Assembly (NCBI GenBank): GCA_019095985.1
Contig: CM032666.1
Location: 55,468,465 to 55,532,464, forward strand
DNA: 64,000 bases
Direction of reading: 5' to 3'
DNA from: Streblospio benedicti
Taxonomy: Eukaryota; Annelida; Polychaeta; Spionida; Spionidae
A model generated the notes under the pieces. It worked only from the letters and a program-made list of their open reading frames with translations. It was not told the DNA's origin and did not search any database. The position numbers were made by a program, and so were the translations under genes. Below are positions 36,173 through 47,608 of the stretch, in pieces. How positions within the stretch are numbered: the first letter of the stretch is position 1; each line of letters begins with the position of its first letter.

Positions 36173-36957
36173 CAATAAAAACATTTTTGAACAATTGTTG
36201 TGATTGGGCATAAAAGAGCATAGGCAGAACAACATAGAATACAAAATGAGACCATAATATATGTATAGGATGCATGAGATGAGTAACATGAATTTTGCAA
36301 TGTTTATCGTGTGTGGTGGGGCACTCAGTTTTTATTTATCTTTTATTTAGTTTGCCTTAATTTTTTATCAACAGTGGCGTGAGTGGTGACACACTTCCCG
36401 TGGAATTGACGTAGCATTGATGAGAAACGTACAACGTAACTTATCCGCGCCACTCAGTCTGCCGTGCCCGGGCCGCCAACTCACGACACAAATGACGTCA
36501 CAATACTGAAGAAAAAATTTTTGGCCCCGAGCACGTGGAGTGTTTGCCTCGCAGTTTTATTCATTTAGAGAATAATTTTTCTTATGCAAGTTATGACGGA
36601 TGCCATAGGAAAGGTCTGTTTTTTTCCAGTTGTATAGAACAAATATCATATCCTTAGTAATATATATCAATGATGTAATTCATTCAATATATGTCTGGCT
36701 TGTAGACCTAGTAGGTAGGTTACGTTTAATGTCTGGGCTTGTAGACCTATATATGTAGGTTAAGTTTATATCTAGGCCTATGATACGCTCAATATGTGAG
36801 ACATTGAGGCACCTGCAGTGCCAGTATGTGTATGTGTATATTGTAGTATGTAATAGTTGTCATTCTATGTTCCATCTCCGATTTGAGAACTGCTACAAAT
36901 AAATGTTAGAGAAAAATCTTGTATTATTCCTTTTAAACTGACGCTGAATGTCTAATC
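36173..36957. other. Non-coding; CRE at about 36494
   Basis: TGACGTCA lies beside a CACGTGG word near 36530. A GGCTTGTAGACCTA-type 45-bp unit is duplicated near 36700-36770. No exon. Confidence 0.35.
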
Positions 36958-37728
36958 TTCACTGAGCAACAATGTAGTAGTAAATACAACAGCCTTTGTA
37001 ACAGAAAGGCGGAAAAAATTAGGGAATACCTAAAACAGAAAAATCAATCAGGTAAACATTGGATATATATTTTTGCTGTGTTTTATTTGTTCAAGTTTTT
37101 TTTAAATTTGTTAATCAAGCAATACATTATTCTAAATATCATAAATTATTGCCTCAAAGCCATGATTGGAATTCTTATATCACATGAGCATTAATTCATC
37201 CCTATTTGAATTTATTGCGCCAGAGTGTGTACTCCATGCTGTGTTGGATCAGTGCAAACTTTTTAGCTGTTTAGGGATGCAAGAACCTCGTCCTCATCTG
37301 CAAAGGTTCAACAAGAAATAAAACCGAAAAACATAATTGCTTGACATTAACTTTTATGAAATTTTGTTGTATGTTATGGACTCAAATATAAAATGGCGTA
37401 ACTGATTGTGTCTTCAATATCTAAATTTACAGGTGGACCTACGCCAGAGCCACTTGATGAAGTGTGCAGCCTCTTCCTTACAGTAAGGGGCGAACAGTCC
37501 AAACTGTTTGAGGCGTTAATAGAAAAAAAAGCCAATGAAGAAAGGCAGCTTGAGGTATTAAATTTTTTGGCTTTAAAAATAAATTTTTTGTTCACATTCG
37601 TATATCTTATATTATATAATTAAATATTAACATCGATGTATTAATGAACGGACAATGAATTGTTTATCATGATGATATGAATGGATTTCTTTTACATGCA
37701 ATTGAATATTCCACATCATCCAAAAAAA
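36958..37728. repeat. Duplicated block, identical to 39949-40719
   Basis: By eye the 771 bp match base for base at an offset of 2991. The match begins inside a coding exon and ends in an intron A-run. Beyond it the two copies remain recognisable to about 38600/41560 but are suddenly far more diverged. Confidence 0.85.
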
Positions 37729-38387
37729 TGTTCATGCCGATCCTTCGACATTTTGACTCCTCCCTACCACCTTGAAGATACACCCCATGGGACCCTTTGA
37801 GAGTCCTATATGAAAAAAAAATCAAAATTGACCTACAGTGTTAATTTTCACTTTAAATGATAGATTTTGACTCACAGAAACGATATATATGAACGTGAAA
37901 CCTCCGGTGCATATCTCATGAGCATGAAAACTGCCAGTTGCGACTTCATTGTGTTGTGGATTTGTGAGTTTACCTGAGATGGTAATTGTGGGCATTGGAG
38001 TTGAATGAAGATTGATTTTGGCTAAACATTGGTCAAATTCTTGTTTCTGATGAGTAGAGAGTGCTGATCTTGGTAGCGTAAATTCTAAAACAATGCATAA
38101 ACAATAATCAGGTTTCAATTGTATTGTAATAACCACCATAGTTAATGAGTGCATTGTCTTAAACAGTTTTATCATATTATATAGAAATATGTCATAAAAT
38201 ACCTATGCCCATATTCTACCCTTTATACTTATCATTAATTGTCAGTTCCAAACCTTCTTCACCATCTTGTAAAGCCTTATTGTAATTTTTCTAAGCTATT
38301 GTACATATAATTTATCAACATCTATTCCAAACCCTTTTACCATTTATTAATCAATGTTCATGTTTAAAAATCTGTTTGACTGTATAT

Positions 38388-38413
38388 CTGAAGAGGGTGC
38401 TTGAGCACCGAAA
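38388..38413 (+). ncRNA. Hammerhead-ribozyme-like core
   Basis: CTGAAGA (38388-38394) fits CUGANGA. A strong hairpin follows (GGTGC, loop TTGA, GCACC), then GAAA (38410-38413). This order is the catalytic core of hammerhead ribozymes, which occur in the terminal repeats of Penelope-like elements. Helices I and III and the cleavage triplet are not evident, so activity is unproven. Confidence 0.4.
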
Positions 38414-38749
38414 ACGTTCATAAAACAATATTTACAACTTTCGTTTTTGGAATTCATCATTACAGCAGAGAACAGATAATAATAGTGATCATGAGAAGAA
38501 CTGCTGCTGCTCAACTTGTAAATTTAACAAATATGATAAACTTTCACTTTCAAAACATATCTAATAAATATAGCATCATTGTAGGGGGGCTACGAAATTC
38601 AACCCACGTCGCTTATCGCCCAAGAATGAACAGAATGTAGTAACTGATTCAAATAAGCAGTTATTTTGAATCATCGGCGAATCACCCTGATACCAAGCTG
38701 GCAACAGTCGCAGTGGAGGATGGCGCCCAAGACAACATCATGTCGTCAT

Positions 38750-38816
38750 TCAGGTCAGCAACACAAGACTGCCATGCGAAACAAAAATTTCAAGCACCGC
38801 CCCCCCTTCAAATCAT
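38750..38816. mobile_element. Right end of CAGTGATGGATCC hAT-like element
   Basis: GGATCCATCACTG preceded by a C-run matches the right end at 42885-42916. No left end was found nearby, so only the terminus survives. Confidence 0.4.
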
Positions 38817-39380
38817 GGATCCATCACTGAAAAAGATAAACATTTAAAGTCTGCAAATACATGCATGTAGATCACCACATAACATCTTTAAACATGAAAT
38901 TTATGTATCTAAAGTTATATGTAGAAAATAATTATGATGAATGATGGAAAGTGACAGAGGACATTTGCGTGATGGTGATGTGCAGATTTCATCCTCAGAT
39001 TCATGGAGATTGTGATGAAGGATTTGAAGAAATCCATAATAGGAAAACAATATGTGAAATTTATTTTTATATTCACAGAAGAAGAAAAGATGAAGCGCTT
39101 TATCAAGTCTCAAAAAAAGACACTCCAATTGATGAAATTCAGGATTTGAAGTATTTTTTACCCAAATGGAGACTTTAGTGATGTTTATGAAAGAAGCACA
39201 GAACGTTCAGAGAGAAGTAAAAAAGACTGAGAAACTAGTTGAAGAAATGGAAGGTACTTATGAATTTATCTTTAACACTAAATGTTTAATTTCGAAATTG
39301 TAAACAAAATTAGATCAGAAATCAAAAAGTAAAACTGAGCATAAGGATTTAGAAGATGAAGTAAATGACATGAAGTTAAT

Positions 39381-39587
39381 TACTGTAAAACTAGAAATGT
39401 TTTTGCGTACGATTTAATTTGCAAATTTCATGGGTAGGTGCAAAACGCAAACTTAGATAGTCAGCAAACATTTATAGTCTATGTAAAGTAGGTGCAGGAT
39501 GGACCAAAATCGCAAAATTAAATAGTCACAAAATAATTTATAAATGAAAATCGCAAAATTTAATGAAATATTCTAGTTTTTACAGTA
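39381..39587. mobile_element. MITE with CTGTAAAACTAGAA ends, TA target duplication, in an exon
   Basis: The element proper is 39383-39585, flanked by TA on both sides. The ends CTGTAAAACTAGAA and TTCTAGTTTTTACAG are inverted repeats. The interior is A-rich with CGCAAA words. It splits the final exon of the Myb/SANT copy. Removing the element and one TA restores a continuous frame (NDMKLI, then RLEMERMKLS, to a stop). TA duplication suggests a Tc1/mariner-like origin. Relatives are at 45791, 48233 and 53289. Confidence 0.8.
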
Positions 39588-39688
39588 GATTGGAAATGGA
39601 AAGGATGAAATTGAGCCACACTCAAGAGATGGAAAGATTGAAGTATACCACAGATATGGAGATAGAAATTGAAATTAATGAAGAATAA

Positions 39689-39882
39689 CGAAAGCCAAGG
39701 TGCAGTAAAGAATCATCTCCTTTAATTACTACTGTTGGAAATTTTATATCATATCATGATTTGTTTTTGTCTTACGAATACATAACTAAAAGTAGCTGTA
39801 TTCTGATACATCAAACATCCAGTAATATTAAAAAATGCATTTGATTTTTATATTGTAACGCTATACCGTTTCTGTTGATTAG
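39689..39882. other. Short spacer between gene copies
   Basis: It runs from the stop of copy 1 to the first exon of copy 2. No structure seen. Confidence 0.4.
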
Positions 39883-40545
39883 CTGATAAAGCCAACGTAT
39901 ATGGCCAAACATATCGAAATCCCTGGCCTGGAAACTGAAGACTTCACATTCACTGAGCAACAATGTAGTAGTAAATACAACAGCCTTTGTAACAGAAAGG
40001 CGGAAAAAATTAGGGAATACCTAAAACAGAAAAATCAATCAGGTAAACATTGGATATATATTTTTGCTGTGTTTTATTTGTTCAAGTTTTTTTTAAATTT
40101 GTTAATCAAGCAATACATTATTCTAAATATCATAAATTATTGCCTCAAAGCCATGATTGGAATTCTTATATCACATGAGCATTAATTCATCCCTATTTGA
40201 ATTTATTGCGCCAGAGTGTGTACTCCATGCTGTGTTGGATCAGTGCAAACTTTTTAGCTGTTTAGGGATGCAAGAACCTCGTCCTCATCTGCAAAGGTTC
40301 AACAAGAAATAAAACCGAAAAACATAATTGCTTGACATTAACTTTTATGAAATTTTGTTGTATGTTATGGACTCAAATATAAAATGGCGTAACTGATTGT
40401 GTCTTCAATATCTAAATTTACAGGTGGACCTACGCCAGAGCCACTTGATGAAGTGTGCAGCCTCTTCCTTACAGTAAGGGGCGAACAGTCCAAACTGTTT
40501 GAGGCGTTAATAGAAAAAAAAGCCAATGAAGAAAGGCAGCTTGAG
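39883..40545 (+). CDS. Myb/SANT (trihelix-like) gene, copy 2, two clean exons
   Basis: Exon 39883-40042 follows a TTAG acceptor and reads TYMAKHIEIPGLETEDFTF, then QQCSSKYNSLCNRKAEKI. This has the pattern of the second and third helices of a Myb/SANT-like domain. Donor GTAAAC at 40043 and acceptor CAG at 40421-40423 join in phase 1 to exon 40424-40545 (GGPTPEPLDEVCSLFLTV, then GEQSKLFEALIEKKANEE, a helical segment), which ends at a GTATTA donor. Both exons are fully open. Downstream counterparts of the copy 1 exons (42950-43190) are decayed, and no exon supplying the first helix lies upstream, so the copy as a whole is incomplete. It may be a host factor or a Harbinger-type accessory protein. 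Confidence 0.6.
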
Positions 40546-42333
40546 GTATTAAATTTTTTGGCTTTAAAAATAAATTTTTTGTTCACATTCGTATATCTTA
40601 TATTATATAATTAAATATTAACATCGATGTATTAATGAACGGACAATGAATTGTTTATCATGATGATATGAATGGATTTCTTTTACATGCAATTGAATAT
40701 TCCACATCATCCAAAAAAAATTTCAATAAAAAATATATTTAATTATATGAAAAAAATTCTCCTGTTACCACCTGAAGATAAAGCCCGTGGGACCCTTTGG
40801 AAGTCCTTATATGAACAAAACAATCAATTTGAATCGGACATGGTGTTAATTTTCATTTTAAATGAAGACATTTTACTCATTGTTGTTGTCTATTTTTGAA
40901 ACCCCCGTGCATATCTCATGAGCATAAAAACTGGTTTCAATTATATTTTCATTGTGTTGTGTATTTTTGAGGGTTACTTAGCAAATTGTGGGCATTGATA
41001 AATGAAGATTAATTTTCCTAAATTTCAATTTTTAGGTATGATTGGACTCACTGTGCTGATCGATAACCAGTGAAACTCTTTACAAGCGTTAAACAAAATA
41101 GGTTTCAATTGTATTGTAAGTTTAAGTTAAAAGTGCATTGTTTTTTTAAACAGTTTTTATGGAATTAAAATATGGAAATTGTCTCATGAACTATGCCCAT
41201 ATTCTACAATTTTATACCTCAATCATTAATTATAAAAAGTTCCAAACCCTCCACCATTTATTAAAAAAATTATACCCTATTTTCAACAGTTTGTACATAT
41301 AATTTATCAACATCTATTCTTAAACCAAATTTTATCAATGTTCATGTATAAAAATAAACTTTCAGGGTAAATAAGCAATCAAAAAAAATGCCTATAGTTT
41401 TTGCATCCACAAAAATTTAACAACATTTTTAATGGCCCTGAATTGATGAAGAACTGCTGAACATGCTCACCGTAGGATAAATTTATTGGCTTTTCTAAAA
41501 TAAACCCCAGCCCTGTTAAATACAAAACATATCTAATAAATATAGCATGGCATTGTTAAAATTATTTAATTTTAGCTACCCACTAGGAATTGAAATATGC
41601 ATTTTACAGAAAGATGATCAGTAACAACAGAGGGAAGATTTTGGCTAGGAGGATCGATGAACAAATTCAAGGCAATTTTGAAAAAAAAATGTAACCGTAG
41701 GATATTTGGACTTTGATTATTTTGTTCTTTTTTAAAAAAAAATCACATAAACTGAGACCATTACCTAATACCAAATCACCATTTTAAAACAGTATTACAG
41801 TTTATTGTTTTTCATTGAAATTTCAAACGAATATGAAAATGTCGAGTGACCTCGAAAAATTATTGATCTTAAAAATTTTAGCATATCCTCAGTGACCTTT
41901 GTATGCAAAGCCTTAAAGACATTAAAATTACTAACCATTATTTTCTATAGGCATGTAATAGTAATGTATGATCAGTCTAAATACAACAAAATTTATTATA
42001 TTTAAGGGTTTTTTTTTATCGCAAGAATGGTGTAACTCAAATAAAACAAAAAAAGTCAAAATCCAGCGATATGGGCCAGCACTTCGAGGAGCAGGGAGCA
42101 TTCAACATCAGGGGGACATTGTCAGAACCCAAGCATGTTGCTTACTTTCGACACAGCAGCCTGACGGCATTGGGTTTTAAGGATTTATTTAGTCTTCCCT
42201 CTTCAATTGAACAATCCAACAAGATTCAAAGGAACCATAAACAGACTAAAGTAAATTTCTAAAAATACTGATTCAAACATGACAAGATCAATTTAATGAC
42301 TGATGCACTGCATGTACATGTATGTTGTATTCA
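40546..42333. other. Diverged intron/3' part of the duplicated gene; possible exon at 42071-42262
   Basis: To about 41560 it is a strongly diverged counterpart of 37729-38600, with many A/T-runs. 42071-42262 is an open frame of 63 codons from an ATG (TLSEPKHVAYFRHSSLTALG) that looks exon-like but is unrecognised. CATGTTGCTTACTTTCG there may correspond to CACGTCGCTTATCGCC in copy 1 near 38607. Confidence 0.3.
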
Positions 42334-42916
42334 GTGATGGATCCAGGTGGGGGGGCGGGGCTTTGGAGGCTTAAACGCCCCCCTCACCTTGTCTCAAGCC
42401 CCCACCCCTCAATACTCTCACAAGTCCGCCATCTCTCAAGCTTGTTTCCCACTACCTGCATTCATTCTCTCTATCCCGGATGAAAATATATTATGTTTAT
42501 TTTGTATTTTGATATTGTTGTTCTTAACTCTTATGTTGTTATCTTTGAAAAACTACCCCTTCTTTTAAAATCCTGTACACTTGCTTCACACCACTTGGTC
42601 TCATGATAGTTTTGTATTACAGTGTTCTTTTAGTCTGTGTAATAATCACGAAAGAGAATTTTAAAATTTATATTATAAACATTTTCAAGCTCTTCAAGGC
42701 TCCTTATCAAATAAAATGTCTCCACAAAATTAACAATATAATATACCACACATCACAATAATTATAAGGCATTAAAACATTACAGTACAAAGAGAAGCCT
42801 AAAAGAACGCTGTAAAACAAAACTAGTATAACTACCCCTTCGAGTCATCAAAATCCCTGCCACGCGAAACAAAATTTTCAAGCACCACCCCCCTTCAAAT
42901 CCTGGATCCATCACTG
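42334..42916. mobile_element. hAT-like MITE, CAGTGATGGATCCAGG ends
   Basis: CAGTGATGGATCCAGG plus a G-run at the left is mirrored by CCTGGATCCATCACTG with a C-run at the right. Ends of the form CAGNGNNGGATCCAGG with G/C-runs are common among hAT-type elements. No eight-base flanking duplication is visible, and the right flank also follows the solo end at 38816, so the locus was duplicated or rearranged after insertion. Confidence 0.5.
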
Positions 42917-42939
42917 GAAAAGATAAACATTTAAAGTCT

Positions 42940-43200
42940 GCAAATACAATGCATGTAGATCACCCTGAAATTTATGTAGAAAATAATTATGATGAATGAT
43001 GGAAAGTGACAGAGGACATTTGGGTGATGCACAGATTCATCCCCAGGTTCATGGAGATTGTGATGTAGATCCTGATGAAGGATTTGAAGAAATCTATGAT
43101 AGGAAAACAATATGTGAAATTTATTTATATAACATTTTATATTCTTAGAAGAAAAAAAGATGAAGCGCTTTCTCAAGTCTCAAAAAGAACCATTTAAAAC
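42940..43200 (+). pseudogene. Decayed exons of Myb/SANT copy 2
   Basis: The frame VDHPEIYVENNYDE shifts into MMESDRGHLGDAQIHPQV, then GFEEIYDRKTICE, parallel to copy 1 at 38873-39064. EEKKMKRFLKSQKE follows at about 43148, parallel to EEKMKRFIKSQKK of copy 1, after which similarity ends. The exon start at 44235-44290 (MHVDHPEIYV) is a third relic. Confidence 0.5.
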
Positions 43201-43784
43201 AGCATCTTGTGTGATGGTAATTGATTGATAGATTCTGCAATGAAAATGTATATTTTCTGCTTGCTTGTGGACTTTATTGTTGAGATTGTGCAGTCTTGGG
43301 ACCCCAGAAAAATTGAAATTTTTTTCTTTAAAAGTGTATGTACATAAGCTTTGTATATAGTTCATGATCTTGTAAATTTTCATATTTGTTTACAAGAAAA
43401 TCAGTGATGAGCAGATTCATCCTCAGATTCATTTGTAGAAATGAAATATTCTCAAACTTAATGAAATTGTAATGAAGATAGGATAAAACTTTTAAGAAAT
43501 TTTTTTTTGAAAAGTTTTTTAAAAAAATCCCACTGGGGAAATTAGAATTCTACGGGGGAGGGGGGACTTAGAATTACCTTAGGTAACTGTAGTCAATAAA
43601 ATAGCAGTGTTTATTCGGGCCATGGAGCGGAGGGAAACAAAGCATTCTCGGGAAGCTAACCAAGGTTTATCTGCTTCGGGGGGGGGTGGAGTGAGACACG
43701 TGGATTGTCGAGAGAGATACCAACATCTCGCATGAAGACATCGTGGAGTAAAGCAAGACCTTTCTGCTTCAAATGGTACCAGTC
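43201..43784. other. Non-coding, nothing recognised
   Basis: GTATGTACATAAGCTTTGTA at 43336 is repeated near 44166 in related form, showing another local duplication. No gene. Confidence 0.35.
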
Positions 43785-44022
43785 TGCAGGGTCAGGATTC
43801 GCCGCTCGTCCGCTCGTATTGACTAGTAAAAACTAGTGGAGGACGAGTAGAATGTTTAAGCAACTCGTCCTTTTCACGAGTAGCAATTCTGGTCAATTTG
43901 CCATACAAATATTGAGCTTTGTGTAAGGAGGACGAGTACATTTTTTTGCAGGACGAGTAGATATTTCAGGGTTACTCGTCCTGCTGACGAGTAGGACTTT
44001 TCCAACTAATTCTGACCCTGAT
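43785..44022. mobile_element. hAT-type MITE with 8-bp target duplication and ACTCGTCC repeats
   Basis: TACCAGTC flanks both sides (43777-43784 and 44023-44030). The ends share CAGGGTCAGNATT in inverted orientation. An eight-base duplication with CAGGG ends is the hAT signature. Inside, GGACGAGTA and ACTCGTCC recur at least six times in both orientations and could fold into several alternative hairpins. No coding capacity. Confidence 0.75.
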
Positions 44023-44294
44023 TACCAGTCAAGAGGATCGATTTTTATAGAAATGAATATATCTTATATGCAATTAGATGATATGGTTCAACGATAATAC
44101 AAGACTTATAGAACTTTAATACTTCACTTTGATCTGTTTGATCCCAATGTTTTCATTTAAAGAGTGTATGTACATTAGCTTTGTATATAGTTCATGATCT
44201 TGTAAATTTTGTAAAATTTTAAGTCTGTACATACATGCATGTAGATCACCCTGAAATCTATGTAAAGTTAAATGTAAAAAATAATTGTATATTG

Positions 44295-44740
44295 CAGGCC
44301 CGTAGCAAGCGGTGGGGCCAGTGGGGCACGTGCCCCCTCACTTTTTTAAAAAAAAAAATATCCTTATTTGGCTTGAAAATGCACCAGAACTGCTCTCAGA
44401 GTAACAGATTTTCAAAATTTTCCCGCGAGGAAAACCCCCTTCGAATGTGCTGGGATTGACACAAACACTCGCGCCAGCATTTCTACTACGTAGTTTGTAA
44501 TCATTGCTAAGTACGAGTTGATAGAGTTGATAAAGATTACCACTGCAAGTTAAGATATTGTTAATATTAGGACGGAAATAAGAATATTTCGAAAGATATG
44601 TACTATGTATACACTGCAAAAAATAAAATTTTTCTGGGAAGCATGCCCCGCGGACCCGCTAGGTTTGGCTTCACCGCATTTCAACTCGTATCAATACGTT
44701 TCTGTGCCCCCTCACTTTTCTAACCTTTGCTACAGGCCTG
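44295..44740. mobile_element. Zaphod/hAT-like MITE, 446 bp
   Basis: The left end CAGGCCCGTAGCAAGC and the right end GCTACAGGCCTG are inverted repeats. GTGCCCCCTCACTTTT recurs near both ends. TATTG flanks both sides (five bases, where hAT elements normally leave eight). Ends beginning CAGGCCCGTAGC are known from Zaphod-type hAT elements. No transposase remains. Confidence 0.6.
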
Positions 44741-45148
44741 TATTGTGATGAATAAAATGTTCTTCATGTATAAACGAGGAATTCGCCTGATACGGGCATC
44801 ACGATCATCCCCATTTATTTCATTATTGTATGCATGATGATAAATTGTTTGAGTATATGTTCTTGAAAGTTATTTCCCATTGTTTTCAAAATGTGCATCG
44901 TAAAATATTCCCATCATCATAGGCCCTGAAATCAATATGGCCACCAAAGTAAGAAACCCCATAGATAATACTTCAAATATTCATGGGTACAATTTACAAA
45001 AGAAATGTAAAATGAAATGTAAAGTATGTCACTACAAATTGCTACTAACATAATTTCTTACTACAATGAACTTGAATTGGTTAAATGATTTATTTATTAA
45101 ATGATCTTATACCTTGCATTTTGATTGTATATAGTGTATACTTATATG
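44741..45148. other. Non-coding, nothing recognised
   Basis: No exon or repeat structure seen. Confidence 0.3.
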
Positions 45149-45790
45149 TATTTTATATGAACTTTTAGTTTGAAAAATAAAAAGATATATTTATTTAAAT
45201 AAATATATTTATGTACATTTTAGTTTTTGGATTATTAAGCAATAGACATATATATACAAAGAAAATAATGATTCCATATACTGCATACCTAATTAACAGA
45301 ATATTAAGAAAAAATAAGATTTTTTTTATTTTATTTATTTATTTTATTTTTTTCATAGTTTCTACACTTTATTCAAAGTATCCACAAATTCTACATCTCA
45401 CCATAGACCCAGCACCAATGGTCGTCGCGTTCTTGGTTCCACCTAAACACAGGAGGAAATGTTACGTACAAACAAAACAAACACATTACACGTTATACCA
45501 TAGATTACATATAGAGGTAGAGTGATACTACCTAAATACAGGAGTCAATGATGCTGTTTTGCTACATTTTTTCGTGGCGGAATCCCAATAAAATGCTGTG
45601 TAATTCGCATTATATTTTACATCAAGGGATTGCTGGACTTTGGTCTAGGGTCTACAGGATCTACGCTTGGTCAGTGTCAATGTACATGTGATGGTTTGTG
45701 GTCTTGGTTCAAGTCCTATTCTCACCACTTTACACCATATCCATGATATCAGTACATCAATATGAGGGGTTAATCTCACGTTGATTAACC

Positions 45791-45995
45791 TACTGTAAAA
45801 CTAGAAATGTTTGCGCACGATTCAAGTTTTTGCGAATTCATTGGGTAGGTGCAAAACGCAAACTTAAATAGTCAGCAAACCTATGTAAAGTAAGTCCAGG
45901 ATGGAGAAAAATACCAAAATTGAATATTCACAAAATAATTTATAGATGAAAATCACAAAAATTTGATAGCCACGGAATATTCTAGTTTTACAGTA
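45791..45995. mobile_element. CTGTAAAAC MITE inside repeat copy A
   Basis: Same ends, size and TA flanks as 39381-39587. The same insertion recurs in copies B and C, so it predates the duplications. Confidence 0.75.
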
Positions 45996-47168
45996 TGTTC
46001 TGTACATGTCTTCTATTTTTTACCACCCATATTTCCACATATGACATAATATAAACTGGAACTAAACAAACATTAATATTTACATATGGATTTAGAAAAA
46101 CGCAATAAAACAATACTTGCTAATGATATTCTTCTTGTTCAGGAGTTAAAGACTAAATTCATTGCATGAAGTTGTTAAATTTCAAACACATATTGAATAC
46201 AATTGTAATGAACATAGAGAAAGTATTTCTTTTCTGTATGTACTATCTTCTCAGGATTTTGACAACTTTTTCTATAGACATTATTACGCCTGTTGTTATA
46301 AAAGTGATCTAACACTAATTCACTAGGTTTCATGCATAAAAAGGTAAAATTATATTTTTTCTGTTTTAGTATGGAACAAAAACAGATTTTCTTAAAACCT
46401 TTTACAAAGCCCAAAATCTGCAGATTTATGTACATCTTTTTAATTAAACTAGAAATAAATTTTTAGACTTACACTTTAGTTGGAATAACCCATGTTATGT
46501 TTTAGCCTATACTATTCTTTATTACATAATATTATATACTATCTATTTTTCCACATATGACATAATATAAAAATAAGTGAAAAAAACAGTATGTCTTTAG
46601 TAATTTAAACTAGAAAAAAAAATGAAATCATGTCTTTTAAAATTTGAATACCGATTTTGAAACATAAAATACAGTCATGCAAACCAAACCAAACAAATTA
46701 TACTGACATGTGATATAAATTCTTTGAGTACATTTGAATAAGTGAAATCACCCAGCCAATTCAGTTTAAAAACATATCATACAAAGGGTGCACAACATAT
46801 TTACAAGATTATTAGTTGGGTAATTTTTCTTTTGATATTCCAGGCATTTCTATGTATATAGCTACACATGTATACATGAAATTACGTTTTTCAAACAATA
46901 TATAAACTTTTTTTTTTGATGATTTAAACAATGAAATTTTTACATTTATCTATTGCTTTTTTTGAAAAAATGTACATTAGCAGGTAATTATGCAATTGGG
47001 TACCGCATTTTTCAATTTCTTTTCATTCAGAAGTTATAAAGACGTGTTCACAATTTAAAATTTTTCAATGACCTGTCTCAAATTTTAACTTTGAAAATAC
47101 ATGTAAATTATGCTAATAATAATGCCCGTCGGATTTTTAATGCAGCCTTTAGGTATAATCACTTTTTT

Positions 47169-47309
47169 TTAACAGTCTGTCTCTGGGAGTTTAAACATAA
47201 CAGTTTTGGTTTCAACACATCTTAAACAATCCTTTTCAAAAATATCATTAAGCTTTTCATAACCTTCTATCAAGTCACATTGTTTCTGTTCTTCAAAAAG
47301 GTAAGACAT
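47169..47309 (-). CDS. 46-codon frame in repeat unit, unrecognised
   Basis: It reads MSYLFEEQKQCDLIEGYEK, then NDIFEKDCLRCVETKTV, and stops. Charged composition with paired cysteines is unlike the AT-rich surroundings. The corresponding part of copy B (about 49595-49730) is largely kept. It could be an exon or small protein of the repeat. No family recognised. Confidence 0.25.
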   Translation of the reverse strand: MSYLFEEQKQCDLIEGYEKLNDIFEKDCLRCVETKTVMFKLPETDC

Positions 47310-47608
47310 TTTCTAAAAAGTCAAAAAATTATCTTTCATTTGTTCGCACTACCTCCTTACCTTTGCACATTGCGTTATGAACGCATATTTCAGTCAGATG
47401 GGCAAAAGTCGCTCTTTCCTCAATCGATCTGCCCATATCGTAGAAAATTTTACCTTAATGATGTTTTTCACTTTGCTTATTTGGAAAATTCCTCACACAC
47501 ATTTGGAAACAGGTTTTCAGCACTCAATTTATCAAGAGCCAACTACATCATGCATTGTCAAGTTGCTGATGCAGTAGTGTTTGATCTTATTTGCCAGGGA
47601 TTTCAACA

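Larger units (their letters stand above)
36961..39688 (+). pseudogene. Myb/SANT (trihelix-like) gene, copy 1, 5'-truncated
   Basis: Exons: 36961-37051 (QQCSSKYNSLCNRKAEKI, the last helix of a Myb/SANT-like domain), 37433-37554 (GGPTPEPLDEVCSLFLTV), a weaker exon at about 38873-39064 (HVDHPEIYV, then MMESDRGHL), about 39070-39253 (coiled coil, MKEAQNVQREVKKTEKL) and 39314-39688 (QKSKSKTEHKDLEDEV to a stop). Splice phases agree at 37051/37433 (phase 1) and 39253/39314 (phase 1, a 60-bp intron). The product would be a DNA-binding protein with a coiled-coil tail, of the type found both as host factors and as partners of Harbinger transposases. Damage: the first part of the domain is missing, one-base shifts lie near 38990 and 39145, and a MITE sits in the last exon. 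Confidence 0.6.
45149..47608 (+). repeat. 2.4-kb repeat unit, copy A
   Basis: It begins ATGTATTTTATATGAAC and runs to GGGATTTCAACAT, where copy B starts with the same first bases. It contains the CTGTAAAAC MITE at 45791-45995. A short plus-strand frame (MDLEKRNKTILANDILLV, 46087) and a minus-strand frame at 47169 are kept in copy B. The nature of the unit (segmental duplication or large transposon) is unknown. Confidence 0.85.
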
